From an uncultured Flavobacterium sp. (GTDB lineage Bacteria; Bacteroidota; Bacteroidia; Flavobacteriales; Flavobacteriaceae): a stretch of 64,000 nucleotides of DNA. This document shows positions 49,611 through 58,876 of the stretch, one piece after another (within the stretch, counting starts at the first letter, position 1; every line of letters starts with the position of its first letter). Location: contig CALTVC010000005.1 of the NCBI GenBank assembly GCA_943912855.1, positions 1 through 64,000 on the forward strand, written 5' to 3'. The notes beneath the pieces were generated by a model. It was not told where the DNA came from, ran no database searches, and saw nothing but the letters and a program-made list of their open reading frames with translations. The position numbers and the translations under genes are program-made.

Positions 49611-52427
49611 CTAGAAAGATATTATACTGCCTGCCGCCGATGCTCCCGCATCTTTTTTACCGGCAAACTTGTCAAGCTTTATGCTAAGCGAGAACATGGC
49701 GTAGCGCTTAAGTACGGTGTTCATCTGTTCACTGATACCTGTAGGCGTTACGTTTCGGTCAGCGCCAAGGTTTTGGTTCAGTATGTCATAAACTTTTACC
49801 TTAAAGGTTAGCTTGTCTTTCCAGAAGTTGTAACCAAGGCTGGTATTCCAGAGGTAGTACGACTTACGGAACGATGTTTGCTGTGAGTTGTAGTTGTACG
49901 AAAGGTCGTTACCAAACACAATGTGCTTAGGCCAGTAGCTTGTTGTAGCAAGGCTGAGCCTGTGCCAGAAACTTTCCGCGCCAGATGTGGCGTAGTTACT
50001 GTAATGTGTTTTTTCATAGTCAAAAGTGTACTGTGGTGTTACAGTAAAGAGTTCGCCGTATTTGTACGTAAGGTTTACCTGTGGTTCGAACTTTAGTATT
50101 TTAGAGGTATTGCTCTCATTGTTCTGAATCCCTTTGTTCAGTGAACCGTTAAAGTAAATGCCTAAGCCCAGGTTAAGGCTGTGCGCGTCTTTCTTATAGG
50201 CTTTGTTATAGTTGGCACCCGCCCAGTAGTTGTACGTACCCGATACGTTAATGTATGATACTACAGACCTTGCGTTATCGTCTATCAGGTAGGTGCTGGA
50301 AATTCCCCTTTCGTTATAATGTCCTCCACCGTAAATGCTGTACCCTGTTTTTTCGGTCCAGTTATAGTCATAAAGGTTAAAGTACAGCCCGTGGGTTTTT
50401 GTGTATTTCAGGTCGCTGTTACCTATAGATGTGGTAAGTGGGTTAAACACGTTTGCTACTTCCAGTACCTGGGCAGCATCAGGAGTGTCAAACTCGTATT
50501 CGTAGCTCAGCCACATGTGCTTTGTTTTGGTAAAGTGGTAGTTAAGCTGCACTTCGGCTACGGGTAGTACAAAGTTGCTGGATGCACCCAGCTCTTGCCC
50601 CAGGTAGTTACCGTTTGCTTTGTAGTTAACCACATTGGCACCCGCCTCTACGTTAAAATACGCCTTACCTGTGTTAGAGTTAAATCCTACGGTAGGTTTG
50701 GCAACATCGGTTTTAGAACTCAGGTAACCACTAAGCGCATCGTCAAAATCAGTATAGGTGTTACTAACACCATTAAAGCGATATCCCCTGCGGCGCTCCG
50801 ACTCGTTTTCGCGTTTTACTTCCATCTGGGCATATACGTTTGTAGAGTCAGATACCGGTTCGCCATACGAAAGCGAAACACTATAAGTATCCTTAGTAGT
50901 ACCTATGCGGCGCAACTGGTTTCGCAACTCTGGAGTTATAATCGGTGTACCTGTGCTGTAATCGTAGGTGTTTGTAACGGTATTTACAAGGTCGTAGTTA
51001 TCGCCCTTCTGGTTGTCGTTATTAGCGTCAAGGCTAAGGAAACGTCCTTTTTTAGACTTGAATTTCTTACTTGCCACAAGCATGTTGCTAAAACCAGACG
51101 TGTTGTTTTCGCTACCATAAAGCCCCGAGTTTTCGTTCATGGTTTGCCCGTTAGATAAGCGGTACGACCTGCTGCTGCTCTCGCTGTTAGATTTGTTGTA
51201 GCCTTTCTGGAATTTAGGCTCTACGTATATGGTTATTGTAGAATCAGGCTTTATCTCAAACTGGGTGTTGTAGTAATGCCCGTAACGGTTGCTTTTAGAG
51301 TTTCCGTTGCCCTCGCTGATGTAGCTGTTATCTGTGGCTGAAGGTGTTTCAGGGATAAAGGTAGTAATTTTATACTGGTTGTTGTTCCTGGTATCGGCAG
51401 CGGTATAAAAGTAGTTTAGCGCGCCGTCAAAACCTTTGGTCCATTTATCGGCATAGTTGGCACCAAAAATATCCGAACGGATAATACCTGTGCTTCCACC
51501 AAACTGTATGCCGTTTACGTTAAAGCTTTTGCCATCACTCCATGCCGACATGTTTCGTCCGCCACTCATGTTGTCAAAGATCTCATCCATGGAAAACCCT
51601 GTGGAGTTAATGTTGTTTGTACTGGCAAGAAGGCTTATTTTACGCTCGCCCTTAAAATAGTTTACCAGTGCGCTGTGCTCGTAGCGTCCGTTGGTGCCAA
51701 AGCCTGTCGTAGCCCGCCCGAACATACCTTTGTTCTTTTCTTCGTCTATGGTAATGTTTATGCTGGCTTCGTTTCCTTTGGCTTCCTGCCCGGTAAGTTC
51801 TTCCTCTTTGGTTTTCTTGGCGGTAACCTGAATTTTGTTAATGATTTCGGCAGGCAGGTTTTGCAGGGCAATTTTTCCGTCTTTGTCAAAGAAAGGTTTT
51901 CCGTTTACCAATATCTGGCTTACTTCCTTTCCGTTCACGGTAATTTTCCCTTCGGCATCTATTTCAAGTCCGGGTAGTTGTTTCAGGAGCTCCTGCAGGT
52001 TAGCATCGGGGCGTACGGCAAAAGAAGCAGCGTTAAACTCCAATGTATCTTTCTTTACACGCACAGGTGGAATTTCAGATTCTATGACCACCTCGTTTAG
52101 CGTGGTGCCCTTGTCTTCCATTTTTATGATGCCAAAGTCAGTATCTTTAGTAAGCGACTCAAATTTTTGTTTGTAAGTGGCAAAGCCCATAAACGAAACC
52201 TTAAGGTATACAGGATTATTGGTGGCTTTGGTTTTTAAGGTAAATTGTCCGTTTTTGTTGGTAATGGTATAATCTACGAGGGTAGAGTCTTTTGCCGAAT
52301 TCAGGTATACCGTAGCGGCTTCAAGCGGTAGATTATCAGGGTCTTGCACCTTGCCCGTGAGGGTGATGGTCTGGGCAAAGACAAAGCATGGCAATGCCAG
52401 CAAAATCAGGAGTAACAGTTTTTTCAT
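49611..52427 (-). CDS. Outer membrane beta-barrel family protein (TonB-receptor-like), paralog B
   Basis: A 938-aa protein with the same design as paralog A: signal peptide (ALPCFVFAQ), regulatory-like domain (LTGKVQDPDNLPLEAATVYL), plug-like domain (VRPDANLQELLKQLPGLEI, LVNGKPFFDKDGK) and barrel. The plug domains are nearly the same in wording while the barrels differ, which fits divergence of ligand binding. Equal length (938) is notable but may be chance. Role unknown. Confidence 0.82.
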   Translation of the reverse strand: MKKLLLLILLALPCFVFAQTITLTGKVQDPDNLPLEAATVYLNSAKDSTLVDYTITNKNGQFTLKTKATNNPVYLKVSFMGFATYKQKFESLTKDTDFGIIKMEDKGTTLNEVVIESEIPPVRVKKDTLEFNAASFAVRPDANLQELLKQLPGLEIDAEGKITVNGKEVSQILVNGKPFFDKDGKIALQNLPAEIINKIQVTAKKTKEEELTGQEAKGNEASINITIDEEKNKGMFGRATTGFGTNGRYEHSALVNYFKGERKISLLASTNNINSTGFSMDEIFDNMSGGRNMSAWSDGKSFNVNGIQFGGSTGIIRSDIFGANYADKWTKGFDGALNYFYTAADTRNNNQYKITTFIPETPSATDNSYISEGNGNSKSNRYGHYYNTQFEIKPDSTITIYVEPKFQKGYNKSNSESSSRSYRLSNGQTMNENSGLYGSENNTSGFSNMLVASKKFKSKKGRFLSLDANNDNQKGDNYDLVNTVTNTYDYSTGTPIITPELRNQLRRIGTTKDTYSVSLSYGEPVSDSTNVYAQMEVKRENESERRRGYRFNGVSNTYTDFDDALSGYLSSKTDVAKPTVGFNSNTGKAYFNVEAGANVVNYKANGNYLGQELGASSNFVLPVAEVQLNYHFTKTKHMWLSYEYEFDTPDAAQVLEVANVFNPLTTSIGNSDLKYTKTHGLYFNLYDYNWTEKTGYSIYGGGHYNERGISSTYLIDDNARSVVSYINVSGTYNYWAGANYNKAYKKDAHSLNLGLGIYFNGSLNKGIQNNESNTSKILKFEPQVNLTYKYGELFTVTPQYTFDYEKTHYSNYATSGAESFWHRLSLATTSYWPKHIVFGNDLSYNYNSQQTSFRKSYYLWNTSLGYNFWKDKLTFKVKVYDILNQNLGADRNVTPTGISEQMNTVLKRYAMFSLSIKLDKFAGKKDAGASAAGSIISF

Positions 52428-52637
52428 TAATGATGATTTTTGATGTGATGATTGAATACAATAAAATTAACTGCTAATTAAGGCTTTTAGTACGTAAAGC
52501 GCAAAGATTTTCGTGTTAAAGCTTTTGTGTTAACATTTTTTACTTAAAAAACGTATAACTTAACATTGGGTTGGCTTTTTGTTAAGTGTCTGATGCATAA
52601 TTAAATGGTAATTTTAATAGACAAAAATTCCATTGTT

Positions 52638-52853
52638 ATGAAAAGCTATGTAATAAAATTAGTGTGGATGGTCGTTGCCTATACGGCAGTGTACATCATC
52701 CTGGCCCAGACGGTATTACAGTTTCCGGGCATCTTTGCCCTTGCCGTAGTAGGGCATGGGCTTGTGGCATACATGGTATATGCCATACTAACGGACAGGT
52801 ACAGTACCAAAAAGAAATTCAGGCACTGGTATGGGGATAACCCTCGGGTTTAA
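52638..52853 (+). CDS. Small membrane protein
   Basis: A 71-aa protein from MKSYVIKLVWMVVAYTAVYI, with two predicted membrane helices (about residues 4-26 and 31-48) and a basic, aromatic C-terminus (STKKKFRHWYGDNPRV). The upstream ATG at 52605 would add 11 non-membrane residues and is less likely. I do not recognise the family. It is followed by a 26-bp inverted repeat. Confidence 0.6.
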   Translation: MKSYVIKLVWMVVAYTAVYIILAQTVLQFPGIFALAVVGHGLVAYMVYAILTDRYSTKKKFRHWYGDNPRV

Positions 52854-52861
52854 AGGTAATT

Positions 52862-52946
52862 CGGTGATTTGGTAATTCGGTTATTCGGAAATGGGGGAGT
52901 ATAATTTCCCTTATAACCATCGAATAACCGAATTACCAAATCACCG
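52862..52946. repeat. 26-bp perfect inverted repeat with 33-bp spacer
   Basis: Arm 52862-52887 is the exact reverse complement of 52921-52946. It lies between convergent genes and may act as a bidirectional terminator. An 18-nt word overlapping the right arm (ACCAAATCACCGCATAAC, 52935-52952) recurs exactly at 55629-55646, and GGTAATTCGGTTATT of the left arm recurs at 58867-58881. Confidence 0.85.
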
Positions 52947-52954
52947 CATAACTC

Positions 52955-54604
52955 CTAAGACGTTTTTATCTCCAGTAATTTTTCCAGCCCGAGTTCTTTA
53001 ACGGCAATCTCACGCATTTCTACCTTGCGTACTTTGCCCGTTATGGTAATCGGGAAACCATCTACAAACTTCCAGTAGCGTGGCACTTTATAATGTGCTA
53101 TGCGGTCTTTGCAGTAGGCCTTCAGGCTGTCTTCTGTAAGGGAGTGGCCGGGGCGTGGTTTTATCCATGCCATAATAACTTCGCCAAACCTTTCGTCGGG
53201 CACGCCTATAACCTGAACATCTTCAATTTCGGGGTGGGCATAGAAAAACTCCTCTATTTCACGTGGCGAAATATTCTCTCCGCCTCTAATGATTACATCT
53301 TTAATGCGTCCGGCTATGTTTATGTAGCCTTCGTCATCCATAACAGCAAGGTCACCACTGTGCATCCAGCGTGCCTCATCTATTACCGATGCTGTAGCCT
53401 GCGGATTGTTCCAATACTTTAGCATAACACTATACCCGCGTGTGCAGAGCTCACCCGGTGTATTGCGTGGTACGATGTCGCCCGTCTTCGGGTCTATGAT
53501 TTTTATTTCGAGATGATCCTGCACAGTACCTACCGTACCTACCTGTTTTTCGAATGGCGCTCCGATTATGGTCTGTGTACTTACCGGCGAAGTTTCGGTC
53601 ATGCCGTAGCAAATGGACACCCCTTTCATGTACATTTTCCCCTGTACCTGTTTCATAACCTCTACAGGGCAGGGAGAACCCGCCATAACCCCCGTGCGTA
53701 ATGAGGTTAGGTTGTATTTATCGAAATCAGGTAAGGCCAGTTCGGCAATGAACATGGTGGGTACGCCGTAAAGTGAAGTACAGCGTTCCTGTTCTACCGC
53801 CTGCAGGGTTAGGGCAGGGTCAAAGCTTTCGGCAGGGATAACCATAGTAGCGCCGTGGCTGGTACAGCAAAGGTTACCTATTACCATACCGAAACAATGA
53901 TAAAACGGTACAGGAATGCATACCCTGTCGGCACTGGTATATTTCAGGCGAACGCCAATAAAGTAACCGTTGTTCAGCAGGTTGTGGTGGGTAAGGGTAA
54001 CACCTTTCGGGAAACCCGTAGTACCCGATGTATACTGTATGTTTATGGGTTCGTCAAACTGTATGGTAGCCTCTATTTGGGTTACGGCTTCATCTGTAAC
54101 AGTTTCAGCTGCTTTAAGGAAGTTGTCCCAATCCCTGTCCAGGAAAATGGTTTCCCTGAGCTCGGGGCAGTTGGCTTTTACCTCGTCTACCATTTTGGCA
54201 TAATCGCTCGTTTTAAACGTAAGTGCCGAAACCAGCAGGCTAATGCCACTTTGGTTCAGTACAAATTCAAGCTCGCTACTGCGGTAGGCAGGGTTAATAT
54301 TTACTAGGATAACGCCTATGCGTGCGGTGGCGTATTGCAGCAATACCCATTCGGCACGGTTAGGTGACCAAATGCCTACACGGTCGCCTTTTTGCAGTCC
54401 TTTAGAGAGCAGGGCTTTGGCAATAATGGTAGTTTGGTTATAAAATTCGCGGTAGGTAGCGCGGTAGTTTTGCGCTACGCATACCAGGGCGTCGTTATCA
54501 GGAAACCGTTTGACGGTATCGGCAAGGTTCTGACCTATGGGCTGACCCAAAAGAGGTTTTTCAGATGCGCCACTGGTGTAAGAAAGGGATGTGTGAGTGT
54601 TCAA
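52955..54604 (-). CDS. AMP-binding acyl-CoA synthetase
   Basis: A 549-aa cytosolic enzyme. The phosphate-binding loop YTSGTTGFPKGVTLTHHN, the ICYGMTETSPVS motif and the C-terminal GRIKDVIIRGGENISPREIEE block with a late lysine (KVRKVEM) are those of medium/long-chain acyl-CoA ligases. It activates a carboxylic acid through an adenylate to its CoA thioester. The exact chain length cannot be read. It is convergent with the small membrane protein. Confidence 0.92.
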   Translation of the reverse strand: MNTHTSLSYTSGASEKPLLGQPIGQNLADTVKRFPDNDALVCVAQNYRATYREFYNQTTIIAKALLSKGLQKGDRVGIWSPNRAEWVLLQYATARIGVILVNINPAYRSSELEFVLNQSGISLLVSALTFKTSDYAKMVDEVKANCPELRETIFLDRDWDNFLKAAETVTDEAVTQIEATIQFDEPINIQYTSGTTGFPKGVTLTHHNLLNNGYFIGVRLKYTSADRVCIPVPFYHCFGMVIGNLCCTSHGATMVIPAESFDPALTLQAVEQERCTSLYGVPTMFIAELALPDFDKYNLTSLRTGVMAGSPCPVEVMKQVQGKMYMKGVSICYGMTETSPVSTQTIIGAPFEKQVGTVGTVQDHLEIKIIDPKTGDIVPRNTPGELCTRGYSVMLKYWNNPQATASVIDEARWMHSGDLAVMDDEGYINIAGRIKDVIIRGGENISPREIEEFFYAHPEIEDVQVIGVPDERFGEVIMAWIKPRPGHSLTEDSLKAYCKDRIAHYKVPRYWKFVDGFPITITGKVRKVEMREIAVKELGLEKLLEIKTS

Positions 54605-54687
54605 TTTAAAAAAGTTTAAACAAGCTAAGTTAGGGAAAAAGTGTCTTTAGGTGTGTTAAAATGATGTACTTTAGAATAATCAAAATT

Positions 54688-55599
54688 ATGCAGATGATAG
54701 ATTTTAAAGAGATACCACAAGATGGGGAAGAATGGGAGCTGTTTGCGAGAGATTTCTTGCAAAGTCTAGGATATTATATCGAAAGCAGTATTGATAGAGG
54801 TCCGGACGGAAAAAAAGATTTAATAGTTTCTGAACAGTTAAAAGGTAATTTAGGGAACTACAAACTAAAATGGTTAGTAAGTTGTAAACATTTTGCAAAT
54901 CGGAAAAATAGTAATTCAGTAAAAGAAAATGATGAGCCAAACGTTTTGGAAAGAGTTAAATCGTTTGATTGCGATGGGTTTATTGGGTTTTATTCAACAG
55001 TTGCCTCTTCTGGATTAAACACAAGACTAACGCAATTAAAAGATAATAATAACATTAAAGATTTTAGAATTTTTGACTATAAACTTATTGAAAATCTCCT
55101 TATAAGAATTGGATATTCTAATTTATTAATGAGATACTTTCCTAAAAGTTACATAAAAGTAAGACCCTTACACCTTATATCAGATCAATATATCCCCCTA
55201 GAATGTAAAACATGTAATAAGGATATTTTAAAAGAAATGTTTGAAAATCAATATCATGCAAACTATGTCCAGATTTATAGTTATGAAGGCGGTATTCAAA
55301 AAATTCTTGATGTTTATTGGGCATGTAAAGGTTCATGCGACGATATTAGAAATGTTAATTTACCTAAAGGTGTTGTGACAAATTGGCGAGATATTGGTGA
55401 TATAATTATTCCCACTAAATATGTTATATGGATTTTAGATATTATAAATAGTATTACATCTGAAACATGTATCTATGAAAAGAGAGCACTTGAGAAAGAA
55501 AAAGAGTTTATAATAACAATTTCTCAAAAAGTTGTAAGGGAAATGACTCAAGAAGAAAGGGATAGAATTGGAAGTCTAAAAGATTATGGGCTATTATAA
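54688..55599 (+). CDS. Mrr-like restriction endonuclease domain protein with C-terminal Cys pairs
   Basis: About 303 aa (ATG candidates at 54661, 54664, 54688 and 54694; I used 54688, which lies after a TACTTTAG box at 54667). In numbering from the longest frame, GPDGKKDLIV (D53) and WLVSCKHF (S74-C-K76) form the D...(Q/E)xK core of Mrr-type nucleases, with Ser in place of the usual Gln/Glu. The C-terminal half has C182-x2-C185 and C222-x3-C226, a zinc-ribbon-like pair. No methylase or specificity subunit is adjacent. The A+T-rich DNA suggests recent transfer; a defence role is likely but not shown. Confidence 0.65.
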   Translation: MQMIDFKEIPQDGEEWELFARDFLQSLGYYIESSIDRGPDGKKDLIVSEQLKGNLGNYKLKWLVSCKHFANRKNSNSVKENDEPNVLERVKSFDCDGFIGFYSTVASSGLNTRLTQLKDNNNIKDFRIFDYKLIENLLIRIGYSNLLMRYFPKSYIKVRPLHLISDQYIPLECKTCNKDILKEMFENQYHANYVQIYSYEGGIQKILDVYWACKGSCDDIRNVNLPKGVVTNWRDIGDIIIPTKYVIWILDIINSITSETCIYEKRALEKEKEFIITISQKVVREMTQEERDRIGSLKDYGLL

Positions 55600-55725
55600 T
55601 TATATTTCATTATCCAAATCCACAAACAACCAAATCACCGCATAACCATTTCTTGTCCTGGTTCAATGTTTTTGTTTGAAACATATCCCAATTTTGCTGT
55701 AGCAAAATTTAAGACTGACACTACC

Positions 55726-56610
55726 ATGGATAGGAAACGATTTTTAAAGACACTTGCCGCACTGCCCCTTGCCGGTGCCGCCGTACGCCTTGCCGACCTT
55801 AACCAATTGGCTAAAGAGCTTACGCCAAGTGTAACCATGCCTGTGCTGTTTCTGGGGCACGGCAGCCCCATGAACGCCATTGAGGAAAATGAATTTGTAT
55901 CGGGTTTCCGTCAGGTAGCCACCACCATACCCAAGCCTGCTGCCATATTATGTATTTCGGCGCATTGGGAAACACGCGGTACGTTTGTAACGGCTATGGC
56001 GCATCCGCAGACGATACACGATTTTGGCGGTTTTCCTAAAGCGTTGTTTGATGTGCAGTATCCCGCCCCGGGTAGCCCATGGCTGGCAGGCGAGACCCAA
56101 AAGCTGATTAAATCTGTAAATGTACAGCCCGATATGTCGTGGGGATTAGACCACGGCGCGTGGAGTGTTATCAAACACCTGTACCCAAAAGCCGATGTGC
56201 CGGTAATACAAATGAGTATTGACTATAGTAAAGATGCCCAATATCATTACGACCTGGGGAAACAGCTTGCTGCCCTGCGTAATAAAGGGGTGTTGATTAT
56301 AGGTAGTGGTAACATAGTGCATAACCTGGGGCTGGTAGACTGGAAAAACATCCGTACAGATAACTTCGCGTTTGACTGGGCGCTTGAAGCCCGCCAAAAG
56401 GTAAATAAACTGATACTTAATGGCGACCATAAACAACTCATCAATTTTAAATCGTTAGGGAAAGAGGTGCTAAAAGCCGTGCCTTCGCCGGAGCATTACC
56501 TGCCTTTGATTTACACATTGGCACTTAAAACCGAAAAAGAAAAAGTAAGCCTGTTTAACGATAAGGCCGTGGGCGGTTCGTTAAGCATGACATCTGTAAA
56601 AATAGGGTAA
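55726..56610 (+). CDS. ygiD: 4,5-DOPA dioxygenase extradiol-like protein (YgiD family)
   Basis: A 294-aa protein. The GHGSPMNAIEENEF motif and a later LDHGAWSVIKHLYP segment match class III extradiol-type, zinc/iron-dependent DODA enzymes. IGSGNIVHNLG is a third conserved block. The N-terminus (MDRKRFLKTLAALPLAGAAV) looks like a short leader. The start is the ATG at 55726; the track-like frame from 55666 is unlikely. It sits 3 bp before an esterase gene, so an operon is likely. Confidence 0.88.
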   Translation: MDRKRFLKTLAALPLAGAAVRLADLNQLAKELTPSVTMPVLFLGHGSPMNAIEENEFVSGFRQVATTIPKPAAILCISAHWETRGTFVTAMAHPQTIHDFGGFPKALFDVQYPAPGSPWLAGETQKLIKSVNVQPDMSWGLDHGAWSVIKHLYPKADVPVIQMSIDYSKDAQYHYDLGKQLAALRNKGVLIIGSGNIVHNLGLVDWKNIRTDNFAFDWALEARQKVNKLILNGDHKQLINFKSLGKEVLKAVPSPEHYLPLIYTLALKTEKEKVSLFNDKAVGGSLSMTSVKIG

Positions 56611-56613
56611 CCC

Positions 56614-57309
56614 ATGAAACAATTAATAGTACTAATTACAGCATTTATTACCATGAATACATACAGCCAAAGCCTGCACTACCTGGTGCGCGAACCCAAA
56701 ATAAAATCAGCTCATCCGCCGGTATTGTTTTTACTGCATGGAGTAGGCAGTAACGAAAAAGACCTGTTTGGTTTTGCCGATAAATTGCCGGAAGAATATC
56801 TTGTTATTTCGGCACGTGGCCCTATAACCATTGCAGAAGGACGCTATGCGTGGTTTCACGTAGATTTTACTCCCGATGGCCCGAAAATTAAGTTTGACGA
56901 ACAGGAAAACAGCCGTAAGCTCATTGCCAAATTTATTAAGGAGATGCAAGGCAAGTATCACTTTGATGAGAAACGTGCGCTACTGGTTGGTTTCAGCCAG
57001 GGCGGTATCATGAACTACAGCGTAGCGCTGACTAATCCGGGATTGGTAAAAGGCATAGCTATAATGAGCAGTCGTTTGTTGCCAGAAATTAAACCGCTGG
57101 TAGCTCCTGTCGATAAGCTGAAAGGACTGAATATTCATATAAGTCACGGTACAGCCGATAATGTGCTTCAGGTAGATTATGCCCGTAGTGCTAAGGCATA
57201 TCTTGAAGGACTTGGTCTTAAACCTGATTACCATGAATACCCGGGAGCGGTGCATACCATTACACCTGCAATGTTTGCAGATTTGCTTACCTGGATAAAT
57301 AGCCTGTAA
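56614..57309 (+). CDS. Alpha/beta-hydrolase esterase, exported
   Basis: A 231-aa protein with a signal peptide (to TYSQS). FLLHGVGSNEKDLFGF is the oxyanion region, VGFSQGGIMNYSVAL holds the nucleophile serine, and HGTADNVLQV with the late AVHTI supply acid and His. It resembles the phospholipase/carboxylesterase family (YpfH/EstB-like). It is co-transcribed with the DODA-like gene, by the 3-bp gap. Substrate unknown. Confidence 0.88.
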   Translation: MKQLIVLITAFITMNTYSQSLHYLVREPKIKSAHPPVLFLLHGVGSNEKDLFGFADKLPEEYLVISARGPITIAEGRYAWFHVDFTPDGPKIKFDEQENSRKLIAKFIKEMQGKYHFDEKRALLVGFSQGGIMNYSVALTNPGLVKGIAIMSSRLLPEIKPLVAPVDKLKGLNIHISHGTADNVLQVDYARSAKAYLEGLGLKPDYHEYPGAVHTITPAMFADLLTWINSL

Positions 57310-57336
57310 GGTTATACGGTTATCTGACAAGTTGTA

Positions 57337-57382
57337 AAATAGAACGTTCTGCTTAACCAAATTAAGCAGGACGTTCTATTTT
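57337..57382. terminator. 21-bp hairpin terminator between convergent genes
   Basis: Arms 57337-57357 and 57362-57382 are complementary at 20 of 21 positions, with A-runs/T-runs outside, for the esterase gene and the convergent MarR-GNAT gene. Confidence 0.88.
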
Positions 57383-57396
57383 ATACAGCTATTAAT

Positions 57397-58344
57397 TTAA
57401 AGATTTAGTCCCATCTGGATGTCCACGCGTTTGTAGGGGCTAGGGTGGTCATAGATTTTTTTAAATCCGAGTTTTTCGTATAATTTTATAGCGGGCTTTA
57501 GAGCAGTATTGCTTTCCAGATACAGCTTTTTGCCTCCCAGTTCCCTTGCTTCATTTATAATGGCATAGCCCAAGAGTAGTCCTAAGTGTTTTCCTTGAGC
57601 CTTTGGTGAAACTGCCATTTTTGCCAACTCAAAGTCGTATTCGTCGTTGTACATTTTTATAAGCGCACATACACCCAGTGGTTCGCCTTTATAAAGTGCA
57701 ACAAATATTTTACCACCTTTATCCAGGATGTACTCTTTGGGGTTATCCAGGGCTTTGTAGTCTACTGCTTCCATCTCGAAATAAGTAGAAATCCATTCTT
57801 CATTCAGTGCTTTAAATACAGACTGGTATTTGTCTTCGTAAGCTACAATCTCTACCTCTTTGCTCTCCCTGTTTGTTTTCTGTTCTTTAACGCGTTGTAA
57901 AAGTGACTTTTCTTTCAGCAAGCCTTCCCATTCTTCAACAGCCAGCCAAAGGTTGTGTGTAGCTTCGTCAATGAGACCTTGTACGGCGGCATCAATATCC
58001 TTGTATTGCACTTTAAATTTTTCAGATAGCTTGTTGCCCTTTTCTGTAAGTTCTACGGTGTTTTTGCGTTTGTCGCTTGCGCTTACGTTTTGGCATAAGC
58101 CGGCTTCCGTCATTTCTTTAATTAGCTTCGTAGCACTTGGTTGCGAATGGCCTATGTACTCTGAAATTTCCGTTATGGTCTGTGGTCCTCCTTCTGCCAA
58201 AGCAAAGAAAGCAGGAAACCATTTAGGGGAAAACTCGTTGTGGTACAGGCTGTATATTTCGCTTGCTTCGTCGGTCATTCTTGAGGTTAATAGGCGCAAT
58301 CTGCTGCCCAATGCCATTTTTCCTGTTTTTTCAAAAAGCTTCAT
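57397..58344 (-). CDS. MarR-GNAT fusion protein
   Basis: A 315-aa protein. Residues 1-150 are a winged-helix MarR domain (YSLYHNEFSPKWFPAFFALAEG, ISEYIGHSQPSATKLIKEM). Residues 165-315 are a GNAT acetyltransferase with ELAKMAVSPKAQGKHLGLLLGYAIINEA, the acetyl-CoA loop. The fusion type is known in Bacteroidota and actinomycetes. It may link an acyl signal to transcription; substrate unknown. Confidence 0.9.
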   Translation of the reverse strand: MKLFEKTGKMALGSRLRLLTSRMTDEASEIYSLYHNEFSPKWFPAFFALAEGGPQTITEISEYIGHSQPSATKLIKEMTEAGLCQNVSASDKRKNTVELTEKGNKLSEKFKVQYKDIDAAVQGLIDEATHNLWLAVEEWEGLLKEKSLLQRVKEQKTNRESKEVEIVAYEDKYQSVFKALNEEWISTYFEMEAVDYKALDNPKEYILDKGGKIFVALYKGEPLGVCALIKMYNDEYDFELAKMAVSPKAQGKHLGLLLGYAIINEARELGGKKLYLESNTALKPAIKLYEKLGFKKIYDHPSPYKRVDIQMGLNL

Positions 58345-58448
58345 AATATAAATAGTTAATTATATAACTAGTTATGCAAATATAGAAAGTAAAATATTTA
58401 AATCAACATTTTTACTGATTTTAACTTTTTAAAAAAGGAGATTGAGAT

Positions 58449-58841
58449 TTATTTAGGCTTAGGAATTGCTTCGGTAAGCATAGTGTTTCCTGCTTTGTCA
58501 TAATAGGTACAGGTAAGTGCCAGCATGTCTACGGTCCATTTTTCCACACCGTCTTCGGCAACCTGTTGGCAAAACGTTAGGTAGTCGGTGTCACCCGCCT
58601 GATGTATTTTAAGGTGGTGTTTCAGTTGGTTAATGTCTGAGTTATCTGCTATGGTAAACGGGCCATATTTTGCAGGAGATGTTATGCTCTGGTCACTGCC
58701 CTGATAAACGGTTTGCCCGTCAGATACGTACTGGGTGTAATTAATCACGCCAAGAGCTTTCATATCCTGAACGTATTGCGGGAAATCAGCACCACTTTTT
58801 ACTTTAGCATGTGTGGCTTTTATTCGGTTTAGAGTAAACAT
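58449..58841 (-). CDS. DUF1398 family protein
   Basis: A 130-aa protein. The blocks ADFPQYVQDMKALGVINYTQYVSDG, FTIADNSDINQLKHHLKIH and EKWTVDM match the DUF1398 family of small proteins of unknown function. It is monocistronic or co-transcribed with the next hypothetical gene. Confidence 0.85.
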   Translation of the reverse strand: MFTLNRIKATHAKVKSGADFPQYVQDMKALGVINYTQYVSDGQTVYQGSDQSITSPAKYGPFTIADNSDINQLKHHLKIHQAGDTDYLTFCQQVAEDGVEKWTVDMLALTCTYYDKAGNTMLTEAIPKPK

Positions 58842-58876
58842 GTTTTTTCAGGTTATGCGGTTATAGGGTAATTCGG

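Noticed and set aside
54661..55646. Full restriction-modification locus
   Set aside because: No methylase, specificity subunit or second nuclease gene is adjacent; only the single Mrr-like protein is present.
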